DNA of 64,000 nt from Bdellovibrio sp. SKB1291214. GTDB lineage: Bacteria > Bdellovibrionota > Bdellovibrionia > Bdellovibrionales > Bdellovibrionaceae. Positions 49,260 to 58,575 of the stretch are shown piece after piece. The stretch is taken from positions 3,162,001 through 3,226,000 of the forward strand of contig NZ_CP106855.1 of NCBI RefSeq assembly GCF_002209355.2, written 5' to 3'. Each line of letters begins with the position of its first letter. Position 1 is the stretch's first letter. Position numbers and translations under genes: made by a program. The notes beneath the pieces were generated by a model that was given only the letters and a program-made list of their open reading frames with translations, did not search any database and was not told the DNA's origin.

Positions 49260-50837
49260 TTAGTTTGCCTTCGGGAAAGTCAAAACAAACTCTGTTCCCA
49301 CACCCTGCTCACTCTCAACGAAGACTTGGGCGCCGTGACCTTCTAAAATTTTATGAGTCACAGCTAGACCAAGGCCCGTGCCTTTTGGCTTCGTCGTATG
49401 GAATGGCTCAAACATTTTCTTGCGAGTGGCTTCACTCATCCCGCAACCCGTGTCGCGAATGCTGATAACGATGGATTTTTCATTCGCCACTGCTTTAATC
49501 GTCAGTTGCACATTTGCAGAATCCTGCATCGCCTGATAGGAATTTAGCACGATATTTAAAAAGACCTGCTTAAGTTTGTCTTTGTGGCCCAAAATTTTCA
49601 GTTCAGTTCCAATTTCACGAACCTGCTGAATGTCTGCGCGCACTTTCGTATCCGTTTTAATTGCATCTAAGACTTCATTTAACAAAAAGGCCATATCGAC
49701 TACGTCTGTCGGTGGCTTTTCCGGCCGTGCATATTCCAAAAACTCAGTGATCAAATTATTCAAACGATCAATTTCACGCAAAACGATCTTCATCAACTTG
49801 CGATCATCGTCATTCGTCACTGTCTGTGTCAGCATTTCAATACTGCCGCTGATGCCAGCCAAAGGATTGCGTATTTCATGTGCAATACCTGCGGCCAACC
49901 CGCCGACAGCTGCCAACTTTTCATTCTGACGGGCTGCAAATTCCAACTGACGAACTTTGGTCAAATCATCGATCAATGCAATCGATAGCGGCGCCTGCAA
50001 ATCAGGGCTGTATACTTTGGAAAGTGTAACGCCCAAAATCTTTGCAGACTGGTCACTGGCTTCCGAATACTTCAAATCGCCGCGGAAATTATCGCCGGCC
50101 TTCTCGGTTTCTGGAAAAAGATGATACCAGTTAATCTCCGCGGCGGACCCACGTCCCAGGATTTCCAAAGCCGAGTTATTGGCCGTTAATACCTGCCCCT
50201 CTGCCGTGAAAGACAACATCCCAGATGGAATGTTTTCCATGATAAACTGATTCAATTCTTGAGCCGAACGAAGACTCAACCCCGTTTTCTTAAGCTCTTT
50301 GCCCACCGTTTGCAGTTGCTCACTCAGGTAACCTGAAAGACCTGCTACGGAGAAAAACGCGATATTATTTAACGCCAGTAAGAAAAAGAAATTAAGCGCC
50401 TTCATTTCCGGAGAAAACAAGGCGGCCGTCGTGAACGTGATGCTGGTGAACAACGCAAGAGTTAAAGCACCCACTCCCCGACAAGCAATCCCCGCTAGGA
50501 GAATATTCACTAAGTGCAGGAATAAGAACAGCGACTGATTTAACCCGAAATAGTAAATTAAAAGCGAGATGAAAACGGAATCAAGAACAAATCCCACGAA
50601 CAACGCTCGCGGATGCTGAAGCAGCTGTTCCCACTCCGCAATCCACACAATATGCAGACCCAATGCCAGCGTCAAAACCAGATAAAATGGCGCTTGAACC
50701 GACCAGTTAACAAAGCTTCCCTGAGTCATGGTGGAAATAACACTGACAATAAGAACAATAACAAAAAGACTAACCCGAGCGAACTCGACTGTTAGTCCTT
50801 GATTCTTGTTATTCTGAAGGGCGTAACTTAAGCGCAT
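49260..50837 (-). CDS. pilS: Sensor histidine kinase PilS
   Basis: 525 residues. About six membrane helices (residues 20-180), a coil and PAS-like region (NQFIMENIPSGMLSFTAEG), the phosphoacceptor helix IAHEIRNPLAGISGS (His-Glu), and a complete ATPase domain with IVLNSYQAM (N box), RDTGCGM (G1), FEPFHTTKPKGTGLGL (F and G2). This is the PilS layout, and its neighbours pilR and pilC support the name. The ATG shares one base with the pilC stop. Confidence 0.9.
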   Translation of the reverse strand: MRLSYALQNNKNQGLTVEFARVSLFVIVLIVSVISTMTQGSFVNWSVQAPFYLVLTLALGLHIVWIAEWEQLLQHPRALFVGFVLDSVFISLLIYYFGLNQSLFLFLHLVNILLAGIACRGVGALTLALFTSITFTTAALFSPEMKALNFFFLLALNNIAFFSVAGLSGYLSEQLQTVGKELKKTGLSLRSAQELNQFIMENIPSGMLSFTAEGQVLTANNSALEILGRGSAAEINWYHLFPETEKAGDNFRGDLKYSEASDQSAKILGVTLSKVYSPDLQAPLSIALIDDLTKVRQLEFAARQNEKLAAVGGLAAGIAHEIRNPLAGISGSIEMLTQTVTNDDDRKLMKIVLREIDRLNNLITEFLEYARPEKPPTDVVDMAFLLNEVLDAIKTDTKVRADIQQVREIGTELKILGHKDKLKQVFLNIVLNSYQAMQDSANVQLTIKAVANEKSIVISIRDTGCGMSEATRKKMFEPFHTTKPKGTGLGLAVTHKILEGHGAQVFVESEQGVGTEFVLTFPKAN

Positions 50838-52066
50838 TAGCCCCCGCCGACAACGTCTGCCATAGAAAAGATCGGAAGATACATGGCGATAACTAGAATC
50901 GCGATGATACCACCCAAGAACACCATCATCAGGGGTTCTAGCAATGAAGTCATTGCTTTCACCGCAGTTTCAACTTCATCCTCATAGAAATCGGCGATCT
51001 TACCAAGCATGACGTCCATCGTACCTGATTGCTCACCGATGGAAATCATCTGCACCACCATCTCTGGAAAAACTTTTTCTTTACCCAGTGGCGAAGCAAA
51101 AGTACGTCCCTCTGTTACGGAAGCTTTACAGCGTAAAAGGGCTTGTTCGATAACGATGTTACCGGCTGTCTTTGCAGAGATGTCGATCGCTTCAATCAAT
51201 CCCACACCTGAAGACAAAAGTGTCGACAGCGTTCGAGTCAAACGTGCGATCGCGGATTTTTGGATCACCTCACCGAATACGGGCACGTTAAAGAACAAAC
51301 GGTCCATCGTATCGCGACCTTCATTCGTACGATAGTACTGCAAAATGGCGAAAGGAATACCGACCACAGCTGCTACATACAAATACCATTTGTGAATCAT
51401 GGAATTTGAAAGAGCGACAACCATTTGAGTCAGTGCAGGTGGTTCTTTACCAGCGGAATTAAAAAACTCCATGAATTTGGGAAGAATGAAAACCAAGATA
51501 CCCGTGATAACCGCAAAGGCCACGACCAAGATAACGGCTGGATAAACCAACGCACCTTTCACCTGGCTTTTTAGCTTTTCAGATTTCTCCATGTAAAGCG
51601 CCAGACGATTCAAGATACCGTCCAAGATACCGGCTTCTTCCCCGGCTTGGATCATATTCACATACAATTTATCAAATACTAAAGGCACCTGTCCCATCGA
51701 GTCTGCCAAACGGCGGCCGCTTTCAATCGAACCTTTAACTTTACCCGCGGCCTCACGAAGCGGTCCCGGGCGCAAACCTTCAGAAAGGATTTTTAAACAA
51801 TCCACCACCGGGATACCAGCATTGATCAAAGTCGCAAACTGACGAGTAAAAATCTGCAAGTCCTTACCTTTAACTCGGCCACCGAACATGGGCGCCGAAC
51901 CAGAACCTGCTTTAGCACCCGATGACCTTGCCATCGCCACCAGTTTAGTGGGCATCAACTGTTGTGCGCGCAAACGAATGATCGCCTCTTGCTGAGTAGC
52001 AGCTTCGATCTCCCCTTGAACGATGTTCCCAGTTGCAGCACGTGCCTGGTATTGAAACTTAGCCAT
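50837..52066 (-). CDS. pilC: Type IV pilus inner-membrane platform protein PilC
   Basis: 409 residues of the GspF/PilC family. The start FQYQARAATGNIVQGEIEA is typical, followed by two repeated cytoplasmic domains (DLQIFTRQFATLINAGIPVVD and AIARLTRTLSTLLSSGVGLIE, each opening a GspF repeat) and three membrane helices (VILVVAFAVITGILVFILP, WYLYVAAVVGIPFAIL and the final VFLGGIIAILVIAMYLPIF). It anchors the pilus base and couples to PilB. It abuts the PilT-like gene (TAG then ATG with no gap). Confidence 0.95.
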   Translation of the reverse strand: MAKFQYQARAATGNIVQGEIEAATQQEAIIRLRAQQLMPTKLVAMARSSGAKAGSGSAPMFGGRVKGKDLQIFTRQFATLINAGIPVVDCLKILSEGLRPGPLREAAGKVKGSIESGRRLADSMGQVPLVFDKLYVNMIQAGEEAGILDGILNRLALYMEKSEKLKSQVKGALVYPAVILVVAFAVITGILVFILPKFMEFFNSAGKEPPALTQMVVALSNSMIHKWYLYVAAVVGIPFAILQYYRTNEGRDTMDRLFFNVPVFGEVIQKSAIARLTRTLSTLLSSGVGLIEAIDISAKTAGNIVIEQALLRCKASVTEGRTFASPLGKEKVFPEMVVQMISIGEQSGTMDVMLGKIADFYEDEVETAVKAMTSLLEPLMMVFLGGIIAILVIAMYLPIFSMADVVGGG

Positions 52067-53110
52067 CTAGATGCCTACCTTTTTAAGCAACTGATCCAAA
52101 TTATCTGGATCGCGAGATGTTTCAAAGGCTGTTTTTAAATCCACACGACGGCGGATCAAGTGTTGAAGTAAAGATTGATTCAACGTCAAAATACCCGAGT
52201 GTTCGGGAGCCGTTGTTAAAACGGATTGCAGTGAGTTCATATCTTGGCGATCAATGAAATCACGAATTTGCGGTTTCACTAATAAAAGCTCGTGCGCGAA
52301 AACACGGTCATTGCCAAGTCCTGCCATGGCATACTGACCAAGTCCCATGGAAAACACTTCTGAAAAACGCGAAGAGCCATGTTGCCCGAAACGATCTGTC
52401 ATTACCGACAGACAACGACGAAGGGCATTCATCAACGAAGGTGCACGCATGGAATAAATCACAAAGACACCACGCTCTGCCAGAGCCATGGCTTCTAAGA
52501 AGCTGTTGTCATCGGAAGAGCCGTCATAAATGACAACGTCCACACCGTTTAACAAGCTGTCACGTTCATCTTTGCTTGCAAAAATGCCGTTGTGATACAG
52601 AAAGCAAGACTTTGCCTCACGAACTTGTGGAAAAGGTTTTGTTGAAAAGACAACGCCCATGAACGATTTTTCCTCGCCCATTTTCTGCATTGTTTTGTAG
52701 AGGGTCCCTGTTTGACCTGACTCACCCGCCCCTGAAACAATCACCAGGCCCTTCATACGAAGACATGTCTCCATATAACTTCCGGGAAGCGGCATTTCGA
52801 ATTTGGAACCATCTAGATCCAAGTCGATGATGGCTTTCATCGTGCTATCGTGTTGGAAAAATGAAAATCCGATACGTGTGTTTTCCAAAGCTGTTTCGCC
52901 GACCACAACACCCGTGGTTTCTAGAACGGCCTTTTGTTGGTCATCAAGGAAGCTTTGCTGAAGCAGCTTCCACTCAGTCATCAATCCTGGTGAAGAGCGC
53001 AAACTCTCCCAGCCTGTCATGCTGCGAGCACGGGGCTCGCTGCCTACGACAAATAGAAATTCTTGAGACTTTTTAGCCTTCGCTTGCATTAACAATTCAG
53101 TCAAACTCAT
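52067..53110 (-). CDS. PilT-like pseudo-ATPase
   Basis: 347 residues, placed where pilT often lies. The C-terminal third (GILTLNQSLLQHLIRRRVDLKTAFETSRDPDNLDQLL) is clearly PilT-like, as is the general layout. However the Walker A position reads SGAGESGQTGT, lacking the GKT/S lysine, and the Walker B/Asp-box region is DVVIYDGSSDDN, where PilT has GEMRD. The N-terminal domain is also diverged. I infer a non-hydrolysing paralogue that may regulate PilB or PilC. It overlaps pilB by one base (TAATG). Confidence 0.8.
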   Translation of the reverse strand: MSLTELLMQAKAKKSQEFLFVVGSEPRARSMTGWESLRSSPGLMTEWKLLQQSFLDDQQKAVLETTGVVVGETALENTRIGFSFFQHDSTMKAIIDLDLDGSKFEMPLPGSYMETCLRMKGLVIVSGAGESGQTGTLYKTMQKMGEEKSFMGVVFSTKPFPQVREAKSCFLYHNGIFASKDERDSLLNGVDVVIYDGSSDDNSFLEAMALAERGVFVIYSMRAPSLMNALRRCLSVMTDRFGQHGSSRFSEVFSMGLGQYAMAGLGNDRVFAHELLLVKPQIRDFIDRQDMNSLQSVLTTAPEHSGILTLNQSLLQHLIRRRVDLKTAFETSRDPDNLDQLLKKVGI

Positions 53111-54813
53111 TATGTGTCCTTCACCGATGCATTCAAGACTTCTTCAATTGTTGTTTGGCCACGTTTTAATTTCAATAAAGCAGAACGACGCAAAGTCTTC
53201 ATGCCCTGTTCACGGGCAAGAAAACGAAGCTGTCCTGTGGAAGCATTTTTCAAAATGGCTTCCTTCATTTTTTCAGTCATTGCCAGCAATTCATAAACTG
53301 CCAAACGACCTTTGATACCGGAGTTGTTGCAGTTGGAACAACCTTTACCACGCATCAATTTATAATCCCCGACTTCACCCGGCGGAACCCCTAAGTTGAT
53401 CAAGGTTTGTGCGGGTACTTCAATAGGAACTTTACAAGATTCACAGTTTTTACCAACCAGACGTTGAGCCACAACTAAGTTCACGCAAGAAGTGATGATA
53501 TAGTTGGCGACACCCATTTCCGTCAGACGAATCACTGTACCAGGAGCATCATTGGTATGCAGGGTGCTAACAACTAAGTGACCCGTTGAAGCGGCCTTAA
53601 AGGCAATCTCTGCAGTTTCAAGGTCACGAATCTCCCCCACCATCACGATATCCGGGTCTTGACGAAGGAATGATTTCAACGCACTTGAAAAGTTTAGGTC
53701 GATATCAGGATTCATCTGAACCTGATTAATACCTTCTAAGTTAAACTCCACGGGATCTTCTGCCGTAGAAATATTCACGTCAGGTTTGTTCAACTCGGCC
53801 AAGGCAGAATAGATCGTCGTGGTTTTACCAGAACCGGTCGGACCTGTGATCAAGACCATCCCTTGCGGAAGGTTGATCATCGATTTGAAAAGCTTCAAAT
53901 CGTCCTCTTCGAAACCAAGTTTCGTCATGTCCAACTGAAGATTTGATTTATCTAACAAACGCAGAACGACTTTTTCACCCCAAATAGTAGGCAGGACGCT
54001 GACACGGAAATCCATCTCGCGACCTTTTTTAGTACGAACTTTCAAACGACCATCTTGGGGACGGCGTTTTTCTGCGATGTCGAGTTTGGACATGATTTTG
54101 ATACGAGACGCAATAGCAGCACCCGTTCCTTGCGGAGGCTGGGTTGCTTCGATCAAGTTACCGTCAATGCGAAAACGCACGCGGTATCTTTTTTCGTAAG
54201 GTTCAAAGTGGATATCCGAAACCTTTTTGATGATCGCATCACCTAAGATTTGATTCACGAATTTTACGATCGGAGCTTCTTCACCACCCGAATCGGAGTC
54301 GATAACTTCTGTTGCCGTCGCCGTGGCAGAGTATTCCTCTTCCATCGCTTCAGCGACGGTATTTAGATTTTTAACGCTGATGTTACCGCCATAGTATTTT
54401 TCAATACTGGCGGCGATCGCAGTTTCTGTCGCAACAACCGCTTGGATTTTACAACGAGTGATGAAGCGCAAGTCTTCTTTCACCATAATGTTGCTTGGGT
54501 CAGCAAAAGCAACAACCAAGGTATTTCCGGCTTTTTGAAGCGGAATCAACTGATTGCGATCACAGACATCACGCGGAATTAATTGAATGACAGACGGATC
54601 GATTTCAAATGACGAAACTTCGACACCTGGGACAGCAAAATGCTTTTCCATGGCACGAAGGATTTGATTTTCTTTAAGGTAGCCCAGCTGAGTGATGACA
54701 CCTGTAAGGCGCGCAGATCCGGTTTTTTTCTGTTCTTCAACAGCATGAGCAAGTTGATCCGGCTTGAGCAGACCCTGCTTAACTAATAATTCACCAATTC
54801 TGATCGAAGACAT
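53110..54813 (-). CDS. pilB: Type IV pilus extension ATPase PilB
   Basis: 567 residues. N-terminal MshEN-type domain (RIGELLVKQGLLKPDQLAHAV onward), then the secretion ATPase with Walker A GPTGSGKTTT, the Asp box and Walker B (IVMVGEIRDLETAE), the His box (STLHTNDAP), and a tetracysteine zinc site CESC ... CSNC near 455-490. All motifs are intact. It drives pilin polymerisation. First gene of the pilB-pilT-like-pilC-pilS-pilR series, with GGAG ahead of the ATG and a possible TATAAA -10 box (54839-54834) just upstream. Confidence 0.95.
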   Translation of the reverse strand: MSSIRIGELLVKQGLLKPDQLAHAVEEQKKTGSARLTGVITQLGYLKENQILRAMEKHFAVPGVEVSSFEIDPSVIQLIPRDVCDRNQLIPLQKAGNTLVVAFADPSNIMVKEDLRFITRCKIQAVVATETAIAASIEKYYGGNISVKNLNTVAEAMEEEYSATATATEVIDSDSGGEEAPIVKFVNQILGDAIIKKVSDIHFEPYEKRYRVRFRIDGNLIEATQPPQGTGAAIASRIKIMSKLDIAEKRRPQDGRLKVRTKKGREMDFRVSVLPTIWGEKVVLRLLDKSNLQLDMTKLGFEEDDLKLFKSMINLPQGMVLITGPTGSGKTTTIYSALAELNKPDVNISTAEDPVEFNLEGINQVQMNPDIDLNFSSALKSFLRQDPDIVMVGEIRDLETAEIAFKAASTGHLVVSTLHTNDAPGTVIRLTEMGVANYIITSCVNLVVAQRLVGKNCESCKVPIEVPAQTLINLGVPPGEVGDYKLMRGKGCSNCNNSGIKGRLAVYELLAMTEKMKEAILKNASTGQLRFLAREQGMKTLRRSALLKLKRGQTTIEEVLNASVKDT

Positions 54814-54860
54814 TGTGGCTCCCCAGATATTACTTTATACCAGGGTGCCGTTTTTCGTAA

Positions 54861-55694
54861 CTAGACGGAAGGAGAGTTTTGTTCCTTGAAAGCTGTGACC
54901 CACTCCGAAACATTTTCGCGGCTTACAAGCTGACTTTGCTTCAGCTTTTCTAAAACAATCTCGACCAAAGCCTGCAATAAATCAGTTGGATGCAAGACCT
55001 TCAAATCCGCGCGCTCCGCCTCTTCCATCAGCTCACTGTGTAAGTTACCAAGATGGCAATCGAAGGCATATCCACCGGTATTCATAAAATTGAAATACGA
55101 AAGGTCCTTTAAAAGTTCACTCCCCGATGGCAAGTGTACTGTGTTGATGATCAAAGACGCGCTGACAGCTTGGATCGTCAACTCCTCGATGGGCAACACT
55201 TTAAATTTGATTCCCAAATAACCGCGGGACAAGATACGGGCTTCGCGGTGAAGCTGTGCTGAGTTCTCGCCGATCAGATAGACTTCTGCATACCCGAGTT
55301 CCGCACATACACCTGCAGCAATGCGCAGACACTCGCCCTCTCCCACGACAAATGCAGGAACACGGATATCCATATCCCGCGCACGAGCTACTAGAACCTG
55401 GTGAATAGCTTCATAAAACAACAAGCGTGGATACCATTTGCCATCTTCAGGTAAATAATTGTCGAAACACTCTAAAAGTCGAACCTGTGTGGGCAGAACA
55501 CGCAGAGATGGATATAAAAGACGTGACTGCTCGAATGAAAAAAGCGCTGTATCTGCATTATTTAGCAAGTCCTTTTTGTATTCTTGGTGATGCTCTAATT
55601 GAAAAATGTCCGGCTTTTGCGTTTCTATAAACTGCAAAAAACGAAATAAAGTGCTGGGCTTCCCTTCACGAAATTCAAGAATCTTTTTGCTCAT
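54861..55694 (-). CDS. AroE-like Rossmann-fold protein
   Basis: 277 residues. The C-terminal half resembles shikimate dehydrogenase: a nucleotide-type strand-turn (AFVVGEGECLRIAAGVCAELG), EVYLIGEN, SLIINTVHLPSG and HPTDLLQALVEIVLEKL. The glycine-rich loop is altered (GEGECL, not GAGGxx) and the usual N-terminal substrate-binding SxT..K..D pattern is not seen. It is probably not a shikimate pathway enzyme. It overlaps the ribF 3' end by 20 bases and precedes pilB, so it may be tied to either unit. Function unknown. Confidence 0.55.
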   Translation of the reverse strand: MSKKILEFREGKPSTLFRFLQFIETQKPDIFQLEHHQEYKKDLLNNADTALFSFEQSRLLYPSLRVLPTQVRLLECFDNYLPEDGKWYPRLLFYEAIHQVLVARARDMDIRVPAFVVGEGECLRIAAGVCAELGYAEVYLIGENSAQLHREARILSRGYLGIKFKVLPIEELTIQAVSASLIINTVHLPSGSELLKDLSYFNFMNTGGYAFDCHLGNLHSELMEEAERADLKVLHPTDLLQALVEIVLEKLKQSQLVSRENVSEWVTAFKEQNSPSV

Positions 55695-56628
55695 TGAAGT
55701 ACTTTCGGGCTGCTGCCATATCGCTGTAGATTTGCTCTTTCAAAGTATCAATCCCAGAGAATTTCATCTCATCCCGCTGAAAATGCAAAAGCTCAACTTC
55801 CACTTCCACACCGTAAAGCTGTGCATCCAAATCAAAGATATGACTTTCGATTTTCACAGGGCCTTTTTTATCCTCTTGAAAGGTCGGATTGACACCAATG
55901 TTTGTGATCGAAGGATGGGCGTGACCATTGATTCGAGTGTTCGTAAAGTACACCCCTTTGCGTGGAACAAATTCGACATCAGGATGAACATTAGCCGTCG
56001 GCACACCAATGGTGCGCCCCCGCTGAAATCCCTTTTCAACCATACCACGTAAGTAATAACGGCGACCTAAAAGACTTTCCGCTTTTTCAATTTCACCGGC
56101 TTGCAGTGCCTCACGGATACGAGTCGATGAAACTACAAGACCGTCTTTTTGAAATGGCGGAATCACGATCAAACGAATGCCGTGTTGTGCGCAAAATCCC
56201 TCTAAAAAAGAAATATTCCCAGTGCGATTTGTACCAAAATTAAAATCATGCCCTACCACCAACGTTTTTGGATGAAGCTTATCCATCACATATTTTTGCA
56301 GAAAGTCTTGAGCTGTGACTTGTGAAAACTCCTTCGTGAAATTTTCCAGAATCACACACTCAATCCCTCGTGCTTGAAACTGCTCTTGCTGGTCGCGCAG
56401 ATCGAACATTCTTTGGGTTTGTCGCTCGGGAAAAAGCACTTTTACAGGGTGAGGATGGAAAGTATACACCACTGACGGGACTCCATAGTGCTGGGCCTCC
56501 CGAGTAACAGTCTCGATCAGTTGTTGGTGGCCCAAGTGGACACCGTCAAAATTGCCAATTGTGACGACAGAGGACTCTATATCGGAGCTCATCTGCCCTA
56601 CGCCTTGATAGATATGCATATTTTTCAA
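55675..56628 (-). CDS. ribF: Bifunctional riboflavin kinase/FMN adenylyltransferase
   Basis: 317 residues. N-terminal FMN adenylyltransferase with VVTIGNFDGVHLGHQQLI (the nucleotidyltransferase HxGH-like motif) and VVGHDFNFG; C-terminal riboflavin kinase with FQRGRTIGVPTANVH and GVYFTNTRI. Makes FMN and FAD from riboflavin. Length and both domains are normal. Start at 56628 is likely; a Met further in (MSSDIESS) is also possible. Overlaps the AroE-like gene downstream. Confidence 0.95.
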   Translation of the reverse strand: MKNMHIYQGVGQMSSDIESSVVTIGNFDGVHLGHQQLIETVTREAQHYGVPSVVYTFHPHPVKVLFPERQTQRMFDLRDQQEQFQARGIECVILENFTKEFSQVTAQDFLQKYVMDKLHPKTLVVGHDFNFGTNRTGNISFLEGFCAQHGIRLIVIPPFQKDGLVVSSTRIREALQAGEIEKAESLLGRRYYLRGMVEKGFQRGRTIGVPTANVHPDVEFVPRKGVYFTNTRINGHAHPSITNIGVNPTFQEDKKGPVKIESHIFDLDAQLYGVEVEVELLHFQRDEMKFSGIDTLKEQIYSDMAAARKYFNEQKDS

Positions 56629-56668
56629 TATACCCGTTTCCGCGCTCGGCGGTAAGGGCTTTTAGTAG

Positions 56669-56696
56669 TTGATATTTTTAATAAATTTGCTATGTT
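56669..56696 (+). promoter_or_regulatory. Candidate promoter of the CHASE2 kinase gene
   Basis: TTGATA at 56669-56674, a 16-base spacer, and TATGTT at 56691-56696. The first ATG of the frame (56692) lies inside this -10 box, and transcription would begin close to the in-frame GTG at 56704. Confidence 0.4.
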
Positions 56697-58575
56697 GCGA
56701 CGCGTGCAAAAAGGATCCTTACAACAGTATTTTAATCGCGTTTTATACCGCAGCGAGGTCCTGCTCCGCTATTTTTCGCGACATCGCGGGTTCCTTCTCC
56801 GTTGCCTATTATGTTGGGTCATTGGCTGCTTGGCACTCTCTACGGATGAAACCACGTCTTATGACCAGCGCTTTCAACTGCGCGGTGACCAAAAGGTCTC
56901 CTCCCAAATCGTTTTAATCACTATTCGCCAGTCTGACTTTGCGGGAGTTTACGCAGACCGTACAACGTCCATGATGGATATCGATGAAGCCACGGATATC
57001 ACTGATAGCTTTTTCTGGAATAAAAAAATCTGGAACCAGATGCTGACTAAACTTTTAAAGCAAAATCCCCGTGCTATCGGTGTCACGCTTTATTTTGGTG
57101 ATAACATTGGCGGCGTTCATTTAAGTTCTGAAGAACAGAAAAATTTTTTCGACCCCAGAGTCGTTTGGGCGTCCACAACTAACAACTTAGAACGCGTCCT
57201 AACGCCGGCCTTTACAAACCGCGAGCACACCAATCTTGGGTCCAATGAAATTCGTCGTGACGAAGATGGTTTGGTTCGTCGTGTATTCCCGCAAAGGGTG
57301 GAGATGCCTCATTTGGCGGAAAAAATCACCGGCAAAACTTTCCCAACAAGTCTTGCGGGTCTCCCTATCAATTACCGGGGTTCGATTTACAATTTCACAC
57401 AGTATGGTTTAAGCGAAATTCTGTATGATGAACTTCCGCCAGACACGTTTAAAGATAAAATCATTCTCATCGGTGCTGAGACTTCGGCGACTCCGGTGTA
57501 CCTAACACCGCTGGGCACTTTGTCCCGCACTGAAATTATGGCGCATATCACAGACACGCTGTTGGGTGATCGTTGGATTAAACGCCTAAACTTTATTTGG
57601 TATGCGGCAGGTTTTTTAGTACTGATGGGCTTTGCGGTTTTCATTATCACCACCTATCCGCAGTCTGTGGCGCTATTTTTCATTTTGTGGATCGCGACGT
57701 TGCTTGCAGCCTTGTCAGCGTGGGTTTTTGACAGCTTCTATTTCTGGTCACCGGCCTTTGCACCCTTTGTGCTTCTGGCTGCCACGTGGACAATTTTCAT
57801 CGGTTATCAGGCAACCAAAATCGAAAGAAAAAACTTTGCCTTGCAGCAGGAACAACAATATCTGGCAGAGCTCGAACAGCTTAAGAATAACTTCGTGAGT
57901 TTGATTTCCCATGACTTAAAAACTCCGATTGCGAAAATTCAAGCCATCGTCGATCGCTTGCTAACTCAACATCAAAACGAAGAACTTCAAACCGATTTAA
58001 AGTCTTTGCGCATGTTTGGTGACGAATTGAATCGCTATATTCAATCTATTCTGAAGGTTCTGCGTATCGAATCCCGCGAATTTAAAATTAACAAGGATGC
58101 TGCGGACATCAATGAGGTCATCGAAGAAGCCTTGGTTACTCTGCGTCCCTTGGCTTTTGAAAAGGGCATTCGTATTCAAACAAATCTGGAACCCATGTTT
58201 TCAGTGGAGTTTGATACTACGCTGATCAAAGAAGTCATCATCAACTTGGTGGAAAATGCGATTAAGTACACGCCTGCCCAGGGTTTGATTGACGTGACGT
58301 CCACGGAAACAGACAACGATATCAAAGTGACCGTTAAAGACACGGGCGACGGTATTAAACCTGAGGACTTGGATAAAGTCTGGGGCAAGTTCACTCGCGG
58401 CAGTGACCAAGATTTAAAAACCAAAGGGACCGGCCTGGGTCTTTACTTAGTTAAATATTTTATTGAACTCCATGGAGGCAAAGTGGCAATGGACAGTAAG
58501 GTCGGACATGGAACAACCGTGTCCTTCACCCTGCCGCTTGAATCCGAAGACAATGTGATTGAGGAGATGTTATGA
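56692..58575 (+). CDS. CHASE2-domain sensor histidine kinase
   Basis: Up to 627 residues (ATG 56692; GTG 56704 is a serious alternative). A membrane helix (FLLRCLLCWVIGCLAL) precedes a large extracytoplasmic CHASE2 domain (about 45-290, with VLITIRQSDF and FKDKIILIGAETSATPVYLTPLG), then three clustered helices (about 300-375), a coil, the HisKA site LISHDLKTPIAKIQ and a full HATPase domain (NLVENAIKYTP, KDTGDGI, GTGLGLYLVKY). It senses something in the periplasm and passes phosphate to the adjacent regulator, whose ATG overlaps its stop (ATGA). Confidence 0.92.
   Translation: MLRRVQKGSLQQYFNRVLYRSEVLLRYFSRHRGFLLRCLLCWVIGCLALSTDETTSYDQRFQLRGDQKVSSQIVLITIRQSDFAGVYADRTTSMMDIDEATDITDSFFWNKKIWNQMLTKLLKQNPRAIGVTLYFGDNIGGVHLSSEEQKNFFDPRVVWASTTNNLERVLTPAFTNREHTNLGSNEIRRDEDGLVRRVFPQRVEMPHLAEKITGKTFPTSLAGLPINYRGSIYNFTQYGLSEILYDELPPDTFKDKIILIGAETSATPVYLTPLGTLSRTEIMAHITDTLLGDRWIKRLNFIWYAAGFLVLMGFAVFIITTYPQSVALFFILWIATLLAALSAWVFDSFYFWSPAFAPFVLLAATWTIFIGYQATKIERKNFALQQEQQYLAELEQLKNNFVSLISHDLKTPIAKIQAIVDRLLTQHQNEELQTDLKSLRMFGDELNRYIQSILKVLRIESREFKINKDAADINEVIEEALVTLRPLAFEKGIRIQTNLEPMFSVEFDTTLIKEVIINLVENAIKYTPAQGLIDVTSTETDNDIKVTVKDTGDGIKPEDLDKVWGKFTRGSDQDLKTKGTGLGLYLVKYFIELHGGKVAMDSKVGHGTTVSFTLPLESEDNVIEEML

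Noticed and set aside
52067-53110. Frameshift or pseudogene of pilT
   Set aside because: The frame is intact over its full length and tightly embedded between pilB and pilC, so divergence of the protein is the better explanation.
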